NCBI GenBank assembly: GCA_016715895.1
Contig: JADJXH010000004.1
Location: 1 to 64,000, forward strand
Direction of reading: 5' to 3'
Origin: Flavobacteriales bacterium
GTDB lineage: Bacteria > Bacteroidota > Bacteroidia > Flavobacteriales_F > PHOS-HE28
DNA length: 64,000 bases
Positions 27,673-35,979 of this stretch are shown one piece after another. Below the pieces are notes generated by a model, which was not told the origin of the DNA, searched no databases, and saw only the letters and a list, made by a program, of their open reading frames with translations. Positions within the stretch are counted from its first letter, which is position 1. Every line of letters starts with the position of its first letter. The position numbers were made by a program, and so were the translations under genes.

Positions 27673-29007
27673 TCAAAGGGCCTTGACGGCGGCCTTGAAC
27701 CGACGGCCGCGCTCCTCGTAGTTCTCGAACAGGTCGAAGCTGGCGCAGGCGGGGCTGAGCAGCACCGCATCACCGGGCTCGCTGAGGTCGTAGGCCGCAC
27801 GAACGGCGCCCTCGGCACTGTCGGTGTCCGTGATGGTGGGCACCACCGCACCGAAGACGGCATGGACCTTGGCGTTGTCCATGCCGAGGCACACGATGGC
27901 CTTCACACGCTGCTTCACCAGCGGCAACAGCGTGCTGTAGTCATTGCCTTTGTCCACACCGCCCGCGATCCAGATCACGGGCCGGTCCATGCTCTCCAGG
28001 GCGTACCAGGCACTGTTCACATTGGTGGCCTTCGAGTCGTTGATGAAGGTGACCCCGTTCACGGTGGCGACGCGCTCCAGGCGGTGCTCCACGTTCTGGA
28101 AGTCGCTCAGGCTCTCGCGCAGGGACTCGCTGCGCACGTCCAGGATGCGCGCGGCGATGCCGGCCGCCAGCGAGTTGTACACGTTGTGCCTGCCCTGCAG
28201 GGCGAGTTCGAGGATGGACATGCGGAACGGGTTTTGGTCGGTGTGGATGTGGATGTGCGTATCGTCGAGCCATCCGCCCCGGTCAACGGGACGTTGGATG
28301 GAGAAGGGCCAGCGTTGCGCGTGCACCGGATGCAGGTCAAGCCCGCGCGCCACCTCCGGATCGTCGGCATTGTGGATGAAGTGGTCCGCGCCGGTCATGT
28401 TCATCGCGATCCGGAACTTGCTCGCGACGTAGTTCTCCATCCGGTATGCGTACCGGTCCAGATGGTCCGGGGTGATGTTGAGCAGGACGGCGATGTGCGG
28501 CCGCAACGAGCGGATGCCATCGAGCTGGAAGCTGCTCAGCTCCAGCACGTACAGGGCGTGGTCACGCTCGGCGACCAGGCCGGCGAAGCTGCGGCCGACG
28601 TTCCCGCCCAGACCGGCGTCCAGTCCGGCCTTCATCAGGATATGGTGGGTGAGCAGCGTGGTGGTGGTCTTGCCGTTGCTGCCGGTGATGGCCACGATGG
28701 GCGCGGTGGTGTGCCGGGCGGCGAGCTCCACCTCGCTGATCACGGGGATGCCACGCTCATGCGCGGCGGCGACCAGGGCGGCGGAGTCGGGGATGCCCGG
28801 GCTCTTCACCACCTCATCGGCGGCCAGCACGCGGGCGGCCGAATGACCGCCCTCCTCGAAGGGGATGTCGTGGGCCTCGAGCACCTCCCGGTAGCGCGGC
28901 TTGATCGGTCCGCCATCGCTGACGAACACGGGCAGGCCGAGCTTGCGGGCCAGCAGCGCCGCGCCCACCCCGCTCTCCTGCGCACCGAGCACCACCATCG
29001 AGCTCAT
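27673..29007 (-). CDS. murD: UDP-N-acetylmuramoyl-L-alanine--D-glutamate ligase
   Basis: 444 residues, full length. N-terminal domain VVLGAQESGVGAALLARK, ATPase domain ITGSNGKTTTTLLTHH (107-122), central LNITPDHLDRY, and C-terminal domain with TFINDSKATNVNSAW and LLSPACASFDLFENYEERG. It adds D-Glu to UDP-MurNAc-L-Ala. The start overlaps the mraY stop (ATGA). A second copy of its C-terminal domain follows directly downstream. Confidence 0.97.
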   Translation of the reverse strand: MSSMVVLGAQESGVGAALLARKLGLPVFVSDGGPIKPRYREVLEAHDIPFEEGGHSAARVLAADEVVKSPGIPDSAALVAAAHERGIPVISEVELAARHTTAPIVAITGSNGKTTTTLLTHHILMKAGLDAGLGGNVGRSFAGLVAERDHALYVLELSSFQLDGIRSLRPHIAVLLNITPDHLDRYAYRMENYVASKFRIAMNMTGADHFIHNADDPEVARGLDLHPVHAQRWPFSIQRPVDRGGWLDDTHIHIHTDQNPFRMSILELALQGRHNVYNSLAAGIAARILDVRSESLRESLSDFQNVEHRLERVATVNGVTFINDSKATNVNSAWYALESMDRPVIWIAGGVDKGNDYSTLLPLVKQRVKAIVCLGMDNAKVHAVFGAVVPTITDTDSAEGAVRAAYDLSEPGDAVLLSPACASFDLFENYEERGRRFKAAVKAL

Positions 29008-30251
29008 CGCAGTTTGAGGGTGACGATGCTCAACACGGCGAGCATGATGCCGACGATCCAGAACCGGCTCACGATCTTGCTTTCGTGGATGCCTTTCTTC
29101 TGGAAGTGATGATGCAGGGGCGACATCAGGAAGATCCGACGGCCCTCACCATACTTCCGCTTGGTGTACTTGAACCAGGACACCTGCATCACCACGCTGA
29201 GGTTCTCCACCAGGAAGACCCCGCACAGCACGGGGATCAGCAGCTCCTTGCGCACCAGGATGGCGAGCGTGGCGATGATGCCCCCCAGCGCGAGGCTGCC
29301 GGTGTCGCCCATGAAGACCTGCGCCGGATAGGCGTTGTACCAGAGGAAGCCGATGCACGCCCCGAGCATCGCACCGATGTAAACGGCCAGCTCCCCGCTG
29401 TCGGGGATGTACATGATGTCCAGGTACTCCGAGAAGATGATGTTGCCGCTCACATAGGCCAGCACGCCCAGCGCCAGCACCATGATGGCCGAGGTGCCCG
29501 TGGCGAGTCCGTCAAGGCCGTCGGTGATGTTGGCCCCGTTGCTCACCGCGGTGATGATGAAGATGACGACCAGGATGTAGAGCACCCAGGTGTAGCGCCG
29601 CGCGTCCCGACCGAACAGGCCGAGCACCGAGGAGTAGTTGAACTCGTTGCCCTTCACGAAGGGGATGGTCGTGTTCGGGCTCTTGCGGTCCAGCAGGTGA
29701 TGCACCGTGCCGTCCTCCTCCACGAACGTGCTGAGCGCGGCGGGATCGAGCTGCTCGGCGAGCACCGGGGGCACCTCCACCTTGGTGCGGATGGACGGGT
29801 GGAAATAGACCACCGCACCGACGATGATGCCGATGCCCACCTGCCCGACCACCTTGAACCGCCCCGCCAGCCCGCGCTTGTCCTTCTTGAAGACCTTGAT
29901 GTGGTCATCGATGAAGCCGATGACACCGAGCCAGACGGTGACGGACAGCATCAGCAGGATGTAGATGTTGTCCAGGCGGGCGAACAGCAGGGTGGGGATC
30001 AGGATGGCCGAGAGGATGATGAGCCCGCCCATGGTCGGCGTGCCCTGCTTCCCCATCTGGCCCTCGAGGCCCAGGTCGCGCACCGTTTCGCCCACCTGCA
30101 TGCGGCGCAGCAACCGGATGATGCCCTTGCCGAACCACAGGCTGATGAGCAGCGACACGAAGACGGCCATGCCCGCGCGGAAGGAGATGTAGTTGAAGGC
30201 CCCGCTGCCGGGGAGGGCGAAGCCGATGGCCTTGAACAGGTGGTACAGCAT
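29004..30251 (-). CDS. mraY: Phospho-N-acetylmuramoyl-pentapeptide-transferase
   Basis: 415 residues, about ten TMs. Catalytic motifs are GVIGFIDDHIKVFKKDKRGL (Asp pair), NGANITDGLDGLATG and QVFMGDTGSLALGG, plus HHHFQKKG near the C-terminus. It is longer than the E. coli enzyme because of an extra hydrophilic loop (about residues 160-215) common in Bacteroidota. It makes lipid I on undecaprenyl phosphate at the inner membrane. Two bases separate it from murE. Confidence 0.97.
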   Translation of the reverse strand: MLYHLFKAIGFALPGSGAFNYISFRAGMAVFVSLLISLWFGKGIIRLLRRMQVGETVRDLGLEGQMGKQGTPTMGGLIILSAILIPTLLFARLDNIYILLMLSVTVWLGVIGFIDDHIKVFKKDKRGLAGRFKVVGQVGIGIIVGAVVYFHPSIRTKVEVPPVLAEQLDPAALSTFVEEDGTVHHLLDRKSPNTTIPFVKGNEFNYSSVLGLFGRDARRYTWVLYILVVIFIITAVSNGANITDGLDGLATGTSAIMVLALGVLAYVSGNIIFSEYLDIMYIPDSGELAVYIGAMLGACIGFLWYNAYPAQVFMGDTGSLALGGIIATLAILVRKELLIPVLCGVFLVENLSVVMQVSWFKYTKRKYGEGRRIFLMSPLHHHFQKKGIHESKIVSRFWIVGIMLAVLSIVTLKLR

Positions 30252-30253
30252 GG

Positions 30254-31717
30254 TCAGCGGTGCATCAGTTCAAGGGTCTCCTTCAGCACGGCGGCATCAT
30301 CGAAGGGGTGGCGCACTCCCGCGACCTCCTGGTAGGTCTCGTGCCCCTTGCCTGCGACGAGCACCGCATCACCGGGCGCGGCCATGCCCACGGCCTGGCG
30401 GATGGCCTCGCGGCGGTCGGCGTTCACGAACACGCGGTCCGCGTCCCCCGCGGGCACACCGGCCCGCATCTCGGCGAGGATCGCCATCGGGTCCTCACTG
30501 CGTGGATTGTCGCTGGTGAGCACCACACGGTCGCTGAGCTCCGCGGCGATGTGGGCCATCACGGGTCGTTTGGCCCGGTCGCGGTCGCCGCCGCAGCCCA
30601 CCACCGTGATCACGCGCTGGTCCGCACTGCAGACACCCCGCATGGTCTCCAGCACGTTGCGCAGGGCGTCGGGCGTGTGGGCGTAGTCCACCACACCGAG
30701 CACACCGCCCGGACCTCTCACGGCCTGGAAACGGCCCCGGGGCGGCTCCAGGTCGCTCAGCGCGGTGAGCACGTCCATCGGTGCGAGCCCGAGATGCACG
30801 GCCACCGCGTAAACGGCGAGCAGGTTGCTCGCGTTGAAGGCGCCGACCAGACGGGTGTACACGTCGTGGCCATCGATGTTGAGGTGGAGGCCGGTGAGCT
30901 CGTTCTCGATGATGCGGGCACGATGGTCCGCCATGCCATGCACCGCGTAGCTGCGCTTGCGGGCCGCGGTGTTCTGCACCATCACGGCACTGTTGGGGTC
31001 GTCGGCGTTCACCAGCGCCAGCGCGTCGGCCCCGAGCTGGTCGAAGAAGCGCTTCTTGGCCTGGATGTACGCGGCGAACGTGCCGTGGTAGTCCAGGTGG
31101 TCGTGCGTGATGTTCGTGAACACCCCCACGTCGAAGTGCAGGCCCGTGATGCGCTCCTGCACCACCCCATGGCTGCTCACCTCCATGAAGCAGTGGGTCA
31201 CCTTCTCCTCCACCATCTCGCGCAGCAGGGCGTTCAGTCGCACCGCATCGGGCGTGGTGTGCGTGGCCGGGATGGTGCGCTGGCCGATGCGGACCTCGAC
31301 GGTGCTGATGAGGCCGCACTTGTGCCCGAGCGCGCGGAAGAGGCGGTACAGCAGGGTCGCGGTGCTCGTCTTTCCGTTGGTACCGGTGATGCCCACGAGA
31401 GTGAGCGCGCGCGAGGGATGATCGTGGAAGTTGGCCGCGGCCACGGCGAGCGCATGGGTGCTGTCGGCCACCCGCACGTAGGAGACGCCCTCCCTGTACC
31501 GCTCCGGCATGCGTTCGCACACGATGGCCGTGGCGCCGCGCTCCACCGCCTGATCGATGTGGTCGTGCCCATCGACCCGGGTGCCTTTCAAGGCGAAGAA
31601 GGCGCTGAACGGCACCACCTCACGGCTGTCGGCACAGAGCTTCTCGATGGCGGCATTGGTGCTGCCCACCACCTGTTCGAGGCGCGCGCGGTAGAGGATG
31701 TCCTTCAGCAGCTTCAT
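30254..31717 (-). CDS. murE: UDP-N-acetylmuramoyl-tripeptide synthetase
   Basis: 487 residues. Uridine-binding N-domain, ATPase motif VGITGTNGKTSTATLLYR (108-125), NITHDHLDYHGTF and the third-residue specificity loop SDNPRSEDP. The DNPR signature is the one found in enzymes that add meso-diaminopimelate, so the organism probably has meso-DAP peptidoglycan. The start overlaps the ftsI stop (ATGA at 31714-31717). Confidence 0.96.
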   Translation of the reverse strand: MKLLKDILYRARLEQVVGSTNAAIEKLCADSREVVPFSAFFALKGTRVDGHDHIDQAVERGATAIVCERMPERYREGVSYVRVADSTHALAVAAANFHDHPSRALTLVGITGTNGKTSTATLLYRLFRALGHKCGLISTVEVRIGQRTIPATHTTPDAVRLNALLREMVEEKVTHCFMEVSSHGVVQERITGLHFDVGVFTNITHDHLDYHGTFAAYIQAKKRFFDQLGADALALVNADDPNSAVMVQNTAARKRSYAVHGMADHRARIIENELTGLHLNIDGHDVYTRLVGAFNASNLLAVYAVAVHLGLAPMDVLTALSDLEPPRGRFQAVRGPGGVLGVVDYAHTPDALRNVLETMRGVCSADQRVITVVGCGGDRDRAKRPVMAHIAAELSDRVVLTSDNPRSEDPMAILAEMRAGVPAGDADRVFVNADRREAIRQAVGMAAPGDAVLVAGKGHETYQEVAGVRHPFDDAAVLKETLELMHR

Positions 31718-33828
31718 GTGGTGAGCTCGAGCAGGATGGTGGTGCCCGGGGTGAAGCGATGGCCGGGGGTGAGCGACTGGCGGCGCACCATGCCCGCCCC
31801 CGAGACCTGCACGCGCAGGCCGCGGTTCTCGAGGAGGTAGAGCGCATCGCGCAGGCCCATGCCCTGCACGTTGGGCACCACGTGCTGCGCATCACCGGGC
31901 AGGCCGCGTGGCCGCAGCACCACGCTGGTGTCGGCGGCCTGGGACACCACCCATTCGCCCTCGCCCTCCTGCTGCACGGGCACGCCCAGCCCGGCAAGGG
32001 CGGTGCGCAGGTCGCCGGCATGGCCGCCGAAGGTCACCGGGGTGCGTTCCTGGGGCGGGGCCAGCCCGGCCAGGCCCGTCTGCATCTCCAGGCGGTTGCT
32101 GTGGATCTTGTCCGCGATCTCCTTGAAGATGGGACCGGCCACCACGTTGCCGTAATAGCCGCTCATGCTGGGGGAGCTCACCACCACGATGCAGCTGTAG
32201 CGAGGCGCGTCGGCGGGGAAGTAACCGGCGAAGGAGGCCTGGTAGCTCACGCCCGCGCTCTTGTAGCCCGAACGTTCCTTGGCGATCTGCGCCGTGCCCG
32301 TTTTGCCCGCGATGCGGAAGTGAGCGGCCTTCAGGTTGGTGGCGGTGCCCGTGTCCACGACCCCTTCCAGCATCCGGCGCACCTGCTCGAGCGTGGAGGG
32401 CGAACAGATCCGCTCGTTGAGCACCAACGGGTCGAAGCGCTGCAGCTCCTTGCCCGCGCGGGTCACACGCGACACGAATTGAGGCTGCATCAGCCTGCCG
32501 TCGTTGGCGATGGCGTTGTAGAAGGCCAGCACCTGGAGCGGTGTGAGGCTGATCTCGTAGCCGATGCTCATCCACGGAAGGCTCACTCCGCTCCAGCCCT
32601 TGTCGCCGGGATCGCGCATCACCGGCAGCCCCTCTCCGGGAATCCGCACCCCGAGCGGACGGTCGAGGCCCATCCTGCGCAGCCCCGCCACGAACCGCTT
32701 CGGGTCGTTGCGATAGGCCTTGTGGATGACCTGCGAAACGGCGGTGTTGCTGCTCACCTCCAGCGCGCGGTGCACGGTGATCCTGCCGTAGCCGCCCTCA
32801 TGCGAATCCTTCATGATGCGGTCGTGGAACCGCACCTGGCCGTTGCGCGTGTCCACCGTATCGGTGGCCTTCACCACGCCGTCCTCGAGCGCCACCATCA
32901 GGCTCGCGGTCTTGAAGGTGGAGCCCGGTTCGGTGGTGAGGCCCACCGCGTAGTTGAGGTCCTCCACGTAGGTGCTGTCTCCCTGCAGCGTGAGGTTGCT
33001 GATCGCCTTGATGTAGCCGGTGGCCACCTCCATCACCACCACACAACCATGGTGGGCACCGTGCTTGCGCAGCTGGGCCTCGAGCGCCGCATCGGCCACG
33101 TCCTGCAGGTTGATGTCGATGGTGGTGTGCACATCGCTGCCGGGAACGGGGTCCTGTCCGTTGCCATCATCGATCGGCATCCAGATGCCTCCGGTGAGGC
33201 GGCGCTCCAGACGGCGGCCGGTGACACCGCGCAACCAGGTATCGAAGCCGCCTTCGATGCCGATGGCGTTGCTGTCCTTCAGGACATAGCCGACGGAGCG
33301 GGCCGCCAGCCGGCCGAAGGGCCGGATGCGCACGGTGCGCTTCTCCAGGATGAGACCGCTGGCGAAGCGTCCGCGACGGTACAGGGGCATCTCCTTCACC
33401 ACCTGCAGCTGCTCGTGGTCCACCTTGCGCTTCACCAGGTGATAGCGGTCCCCGCGGGCCCGCGCGGCGAGCAGGTCGCGACGGTACTCGGCTGCGGTGC
33501 GATCGGCGAACAGGGTGCTGAGGGCCTGGCAGAGGTCGTCGATCTCGGCCCGCAGGAGCTCGTCACTGAGCCCGTCGGCCATCATGTCCATGCGCACCTC
33601 GTACTCCGGTACGCTGGTGCTCAGCAGCCGTCCATCCTCGCTGAAGATGTGCCCGCGGTCGGGCTGAACGGTCCGGTAGGCCGTGGCCACGTGCTCGGCG
33701 CGGGCCGTCCACTGCTCACCCTCCACCAGCTGGATGGTGAACAGCTGCACCACGATGGCCAGCGCGAACAGCAGCAGCGCGCTGTAGACGAACAGGGTGC
33801 GGAGGCGGAAGGCGCGTTGGGGGTCCAT
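31714..33828 (-). CDS. ftsI: Class B penicillin-binding protein (FtsI/PBP3) with C-terminal PASTA domain
   Basis: 704 residues: cytoplasmic stub, TM (FVYSALLLFALAIVVQLFTI), pedestal domain (RTVQPDRGHIFSEDGRLLSTS), transpeptidase domain with catalytic Ser about 303 in EPGSTFKTAS, SSN at ~359-361 and KTGTAQ at ~509, then a C-terminal PASTA domain (VPNVQGMGLRDALYLLENRG). It cross-links septal peptidoglycan in the periplasm as the partner of FtsW. The PASTA tail explains the length above the ~580 of E. coli PBP3. It lies between ftsL and murE, 2 bases after ftsL. Confidence 0.96.
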   Translation of the reverse strand: MDPQRAFRLRTLFVYSALLLFALAIVVQLFTIQLVEGEQWTARAEHVATAYRTVQPDRGHIFSEDGRLLSTSVPEYEVRMDMMADGLSDELLRAEIDDLCQALSTLFADRTAAEYRRDLLAARARGDRYHLVKRKVDHEQLQVVKEMPLYRRGRFASGLILEKRTVRIRPFGRLAARSVGYVLKDSNAIGIEGGFDTWLRGVTGRRLERRLTGGIWMPIDDGNGQDPVPGSDVHTTIDINLQDVADAALEAQLRKHGAHHGCVVVMEVATGYIKAISNLTLQGDSTYVEDLNYAVGLTTEPGSTFKTASLMVALEDGVVKATDTVDTRNGQVRFHDRIMKDSHEGGYGRITVHRALEVSSNTAVSQVIHKAYRNDPKRFVAGLRRMGLDRPLGVRIPGEGLPVMRDPGDKGWSGVSLPWMSIGYEISLTPLQVLAFYNAIANDGRLMQPQFVSRVTRAGKELQRFDPLVLNERICSPSTLEQVRRMLEGVVDTGTATNLKAAHFRIAGKTGTAQIAKERSGYKSAGVSYQASFAGYFPADAPRYSCIVVVSSPSMSGYYGNVVAGPIFKEIADKIHSNRLEMQTGLAGLAPPQERTPVTFGGHAGDLRTALAGLGVPVQQEGEGEWVVSQAADTSVVLRPRGLPGDAQHVVPNVQGMGLRDALYLLENRGLRVQVSGAGMVRRQSLTPGHRFTPGTTILLELTT

Positions 33829-33830
33829 GG

Positions 33831-34235
33831 TCAGCGCACGGCCTCGGCCTGTTCGGGTTCGACGGTGAGCTTGCGGGGGGGTACGCGGCTCTCGCGCAAG
33901 CCGAGGCCGGAGATGTCCTCGGCCACCTGGCTCTGCTGCTCGGTGCGGTCCAGGTGGCTGCGCACGGTGATGTACTCGCTGCGCAGCTCCTTGAGGTCCG
34001 CGTCGGTGCGGTGCAGGTCGCGCACCGTGCGCTCGGTCCAGTATCCGTAGCCGATATAGACGAGCATGAGCCCGGCGATGAACAGCAGGAAGGGCATGTT
34101 GCCCAGCACCTGCTCGCGGGTGAGGAAGGACCCGTTCAGCACGCCGGCAAGGATGCCGGGCCGCTTGGTGCGCGGCGGCGCGGGAGCGCCCCCGGCTGCG
34201 GGTTCCTCTGGGGTGCGGGGTCGGTTGCGGTTCAC
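33831..34235 (-). CDS. ftsL: FtsL-like cell division protein
   Basis: 134 residues: a Pro/Arg-rich cytoplasmic stretch of ~45 residues, one TM (NMPFLLFIAGLMLVYIGYGYW), then a periplasmic coiled coil (RDLHRTDADLKELRSEYITV). FtsL-type proteins diverge too much for certainty, but size, topology and position between rsmH and ftsI are characteristic. It would form the FtsQ-FtsL-FtsB complex that activates FtsWI. The start overlaps the rsmH stop (ATGA). Confidence 0.85.
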   Translation of the reverse strand: MNRNRPRTPEEPAAGGAPAPPRTKRPGILAGVLNGSFLTREQVLGNMPFLLFIAGLMLVYIGYGYWTERTVRDLHRTDADLKELRSEYITVRSHLDRTEQQSQVAEDISGLGLRESRVPPRKLTVEPEQAEAVR

Positions 34236-35143
34236 GTTCGTTCTGCGATCCTGAGCCTGGCGCTGCGCGCCCGGGGGTTCTGGTTGATCTCCAAGTCGTC
34301 CGGTCTGATCGCCTTCGTGTTCAATGGCCTGAAGGGTCGGAGGCTGTTGCCGTAGAGGTCCTTCCGCTCCTCGCCGCCGAGGTCGCCCGCGCGCATCCAG
34401 TGCTTCACCAGCCTGTCCTCCAGGCTGTGATAGCTGATCACCACCAGGCGGCCACCGGGCCGGATGATCGACGGGCTCTCGGTGAGCAGGCGCTCCAGGG
34501 AGCCGAGCTCATCGTTCACCGCGATGCGCAGGGCCTGGAAGACCTGGGCGAGGAAGCCGTTGGCATCCTGGCGCGGCGTCACCGGTCGGAGCGCATCCAC
34601 CAGATGCCCGGTGGTGGTGATGCGCTTCCCGGCGGAGGCCCTGAGGATGCAGCGGGCCACACGATGCGGCGCGTCCACCTCACCATAGGTGCGCAGCACA
34701 CGGGTGAGCCCGGCCTCATCCGCGGCGTTCACCAGGTCGGCCGCGGTGCGTCGTGCGCGCCGGTCCATGCGCATGTCCAGCGGACCCTCGTGGCGGAAGC
34801 TGAAGCCGCGCGCCGCGGTGTCGAACTGGTGGCTGCTCACCCCCAGATCCGCCAGGAGGCCATCGACCGGAAGCCGGCCGAGGAAGCGCAGGTGGTTGCG
34901 CACCCACCGGAAGTCGGAGCGCACCAGCGTGAACCGCGGGTCGTGCAGGGCCCTCGCCCACGCGTCGGCGTCACGGTCGAAGGCGATGAGCGCCCCCTGG
35001 GGACCGAGGCGTTCGAGGATCGCCCGGCTGTGCCCGCCGCCGCCGAAGGTGACGTCCACGTAGACGCCATCGGGACGGATGTTCAGGCCATTGACACAAG
35101 GTTGGGAAAGAACGGGAGCGTGGTACTCACTGGCCATTCGCAT
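34232..35143 (-). CDS. rsmH: 16S rRNA (cytosine(1402)-N4)-methyltransferase
   Basis: 303 residues, full family length. SAM-binding motif DVTFGGGGHSRAILERLG (30-47), GLLADLGVSSHQFD, FSFRHEGPLDMRMD, and the C-terminal VVISYHSLEDRLVKHWMR. It methylates C1402 in the ribosomal P site. The start at 35143 overlaps the mraZ end by 17 bases; the Met at 35137 is an alternative. Confidence 0.96.
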   Translation of the reverse strand: MRMASEYHAPVLSQPCVNGLNIRPDGVYVDVTFGGGGHSRAILERLGPQGALIAFDRDADAWARALHDPRFTLVRSDFRWVRNHLRFLGRLPVDGLLADLGVSSHQFDTAARGFSFRHEGPLDMRMDRRARRTAADLVNAADEAGLTRVLRTYGEVDAPHRVARCILRASAGKRITTTGHLVDALRPVTPRQDANGFLAQVFQALRIAVNDELGSLERLLTESPSIIRPGGRLVVISYHSLEDRLVKHWMRAGDLGGEERKDLYGNSLRPFRPLNTKAIRPDDLEINQNPRARSARLRIAERT

Positions 35144-35591
35144 TGCCTAGGCTGCCCATCACCTCTTCGGCGAGGGCGGTGAGGTCCACGGCCTCGCGCT
35201 GCATCCGAGCATGGCCCTCCTTGCTCCAGAGCTCCACCCGGTCGAGCAGGCCCATCACCTTCAGGTCCTTGCCGATGCCGGCATGGTCCATCAGTGGCTT
35301 GGGCAGCAGGATGCGGTCGCTGCCATCGAGCTCCACCCGGGTGGCCCCGTTCGTGAAGCGCCGGATGAACTCCCGGTTCTTCTCCACAAAGGGGTTCAGG
35401 CGGGCCATCATGGCCTGCGTCCGCTCCCACTCGCTCATGGGGTACAGCACCAGGCACGGCTTGAACACATCGCGGGCGATCACGAAACCCTTGGTCGCCA
35501 CCTCGGCGAGCTGACGCTTCAGCCCGCTCGGCAGCACCAGACGCCCTTTGGCGTCCAGCCGCAGATCGTATTCACCCAGGAGGTTCAGCAT
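35127..35591 (-). CDS. mraZ: Transcriptional regulator MraZ
   Basis: 154 residues with two SpoVT-AbrB-like folds: LLGEYDLRLDAKGRLVLPSG and the second unit ATRVELDGSDRILLPKPLMD. The conserved DAKGR..LP and D..GRI.LP signatures are present (GR as DR in the second unit). MraZ proteins bind short GTGGG-type direct repeats in front of the dcw cluster and autoregulate it; such repeats are seen at 35634-35658. The ATG at 35591 was chosen because family members start with M-x-N-LLGEY; an upstream extension would run over the promoter. Confidence 0.95.
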   Translation of the reverse strand: MLNLLGEYDLRLDAKGRLVLPSGLKRQLAEVATKGFVIARDVFKPCLVLYPMSEWERTQAMMARLNPFVEKNREFIRRFTNGATRVELDGSDRILLPKPLMDHAGIGKDLKVMGLLDRVELWSKEGHARMQREAVDLTALAEEVMGSLGNANGQ

Positions 35592-35615
35592 GCGGATGCG
35601 CGTGCGAGACGGCAG

Positions 35616-35623
35616 CGAAAGTA
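35616..35623 (-). promoter_or_regulatory. -7 box TACTTTCG of the dcw promoter
   Basis: Reads TACTTTCG on the minus strand, matching the Bacteroidota -7 consensus, 25 bases before the mraZ ATG. No other clear promoter was seen in the dcw run, so this may drive most of 19269-35591. Confidence 0.6.
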
Positions 35624-35633
35624 GAGGTTTTGC

Positions 35634-35658
35634 CCCACTTTGCTCCACTCACTCCCAC
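35634..35658 (-). promoter_or_regulatory. MraZ-box-like direct repeats
   Basis: On the minus strand GTGGG, GTGGA and GTGGG lie at exact 10-base spacing (plus-strand CCCAC at 35634, TCCAC at 35644, CCCAC at 35654), immediately upstream of the -7 box. This is the arrangement known for MraZ operators (short G-rich repeats one helical turn apart). Confidence 0.65.
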
Positions 35659-35659
35659 T

Positions 35660-35935
35660 TCTTACCCTGTTGTCGATAACTTGTCAACGGCGAAGCTCGG
35701 GATTTGTTGCCAAACCCCTCATCAACATTGGAAAAACAAGGACCCAGCGAGGTGGGAGAAAGTGGGAGTAATGAACACCCTCCGCGGGGCACCTTCCAGG
35801 ATCACAGCATCCCGAATGGCGCGACCACGAAGCTCCCATCGGAACCACCGAAGCCTGCTCACCCCGCACCCGGCTTGCTCACATCGGCTTGTGGATAGCC
35901 CGCTGCAGGTGCGGGTGCTGACGGGAGCGCTTCAC
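35660..35935. promoter_or_regulatory. Intergenic region between mraZ and the hydrolase gene, with a second GTGGG pair
   Basis: About 275 bp without a gene. It holds GTGGG at 35752 and 35762 on the plus strand (10-base spacing, opposite orientation to the mraZ set), and two 9-mers one base off the DnaA box TGTGGATAA: TGTCGATAA (near 35671) and TGTGGATAG (near 35890). The rest shows no recognised signal. Confidence 0.4.
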
Positions 35936-35943
35936 TACATTTG
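35936..35943 (+). promoter_or_regulatory. -7 box TACATTTG of the hydrolase/engB promoter
   Basis: Perfect TAnnTTTG match, 36 bases before the ATG at 35980. Confidence 0.65.
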
Positions 35944-35979
35944 GACGGAAGCGGTCCCCCACAGGGCCGCGCGGTACCG

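Noticed and set aside
25810..29109. Plus-strand frame of ~1100 codons over murG-ftsW-murD
   Set aside because: Antisense of three conserved cell-wall genes; low-complexity His/Gln/Asp/Ala composition, no motif.
31759..34050. Plus-strand frame of ~760 codons over ftsI
   Set aside because: Antisense shadow of the penicillin-binding protein gene.
35660..35935. Replication origin near mraZ
   Set aside because: Only two imperfect DnaA-box 9-mers, no dnaA, no AT-rich unwinding element; kept only as a low-interest note.
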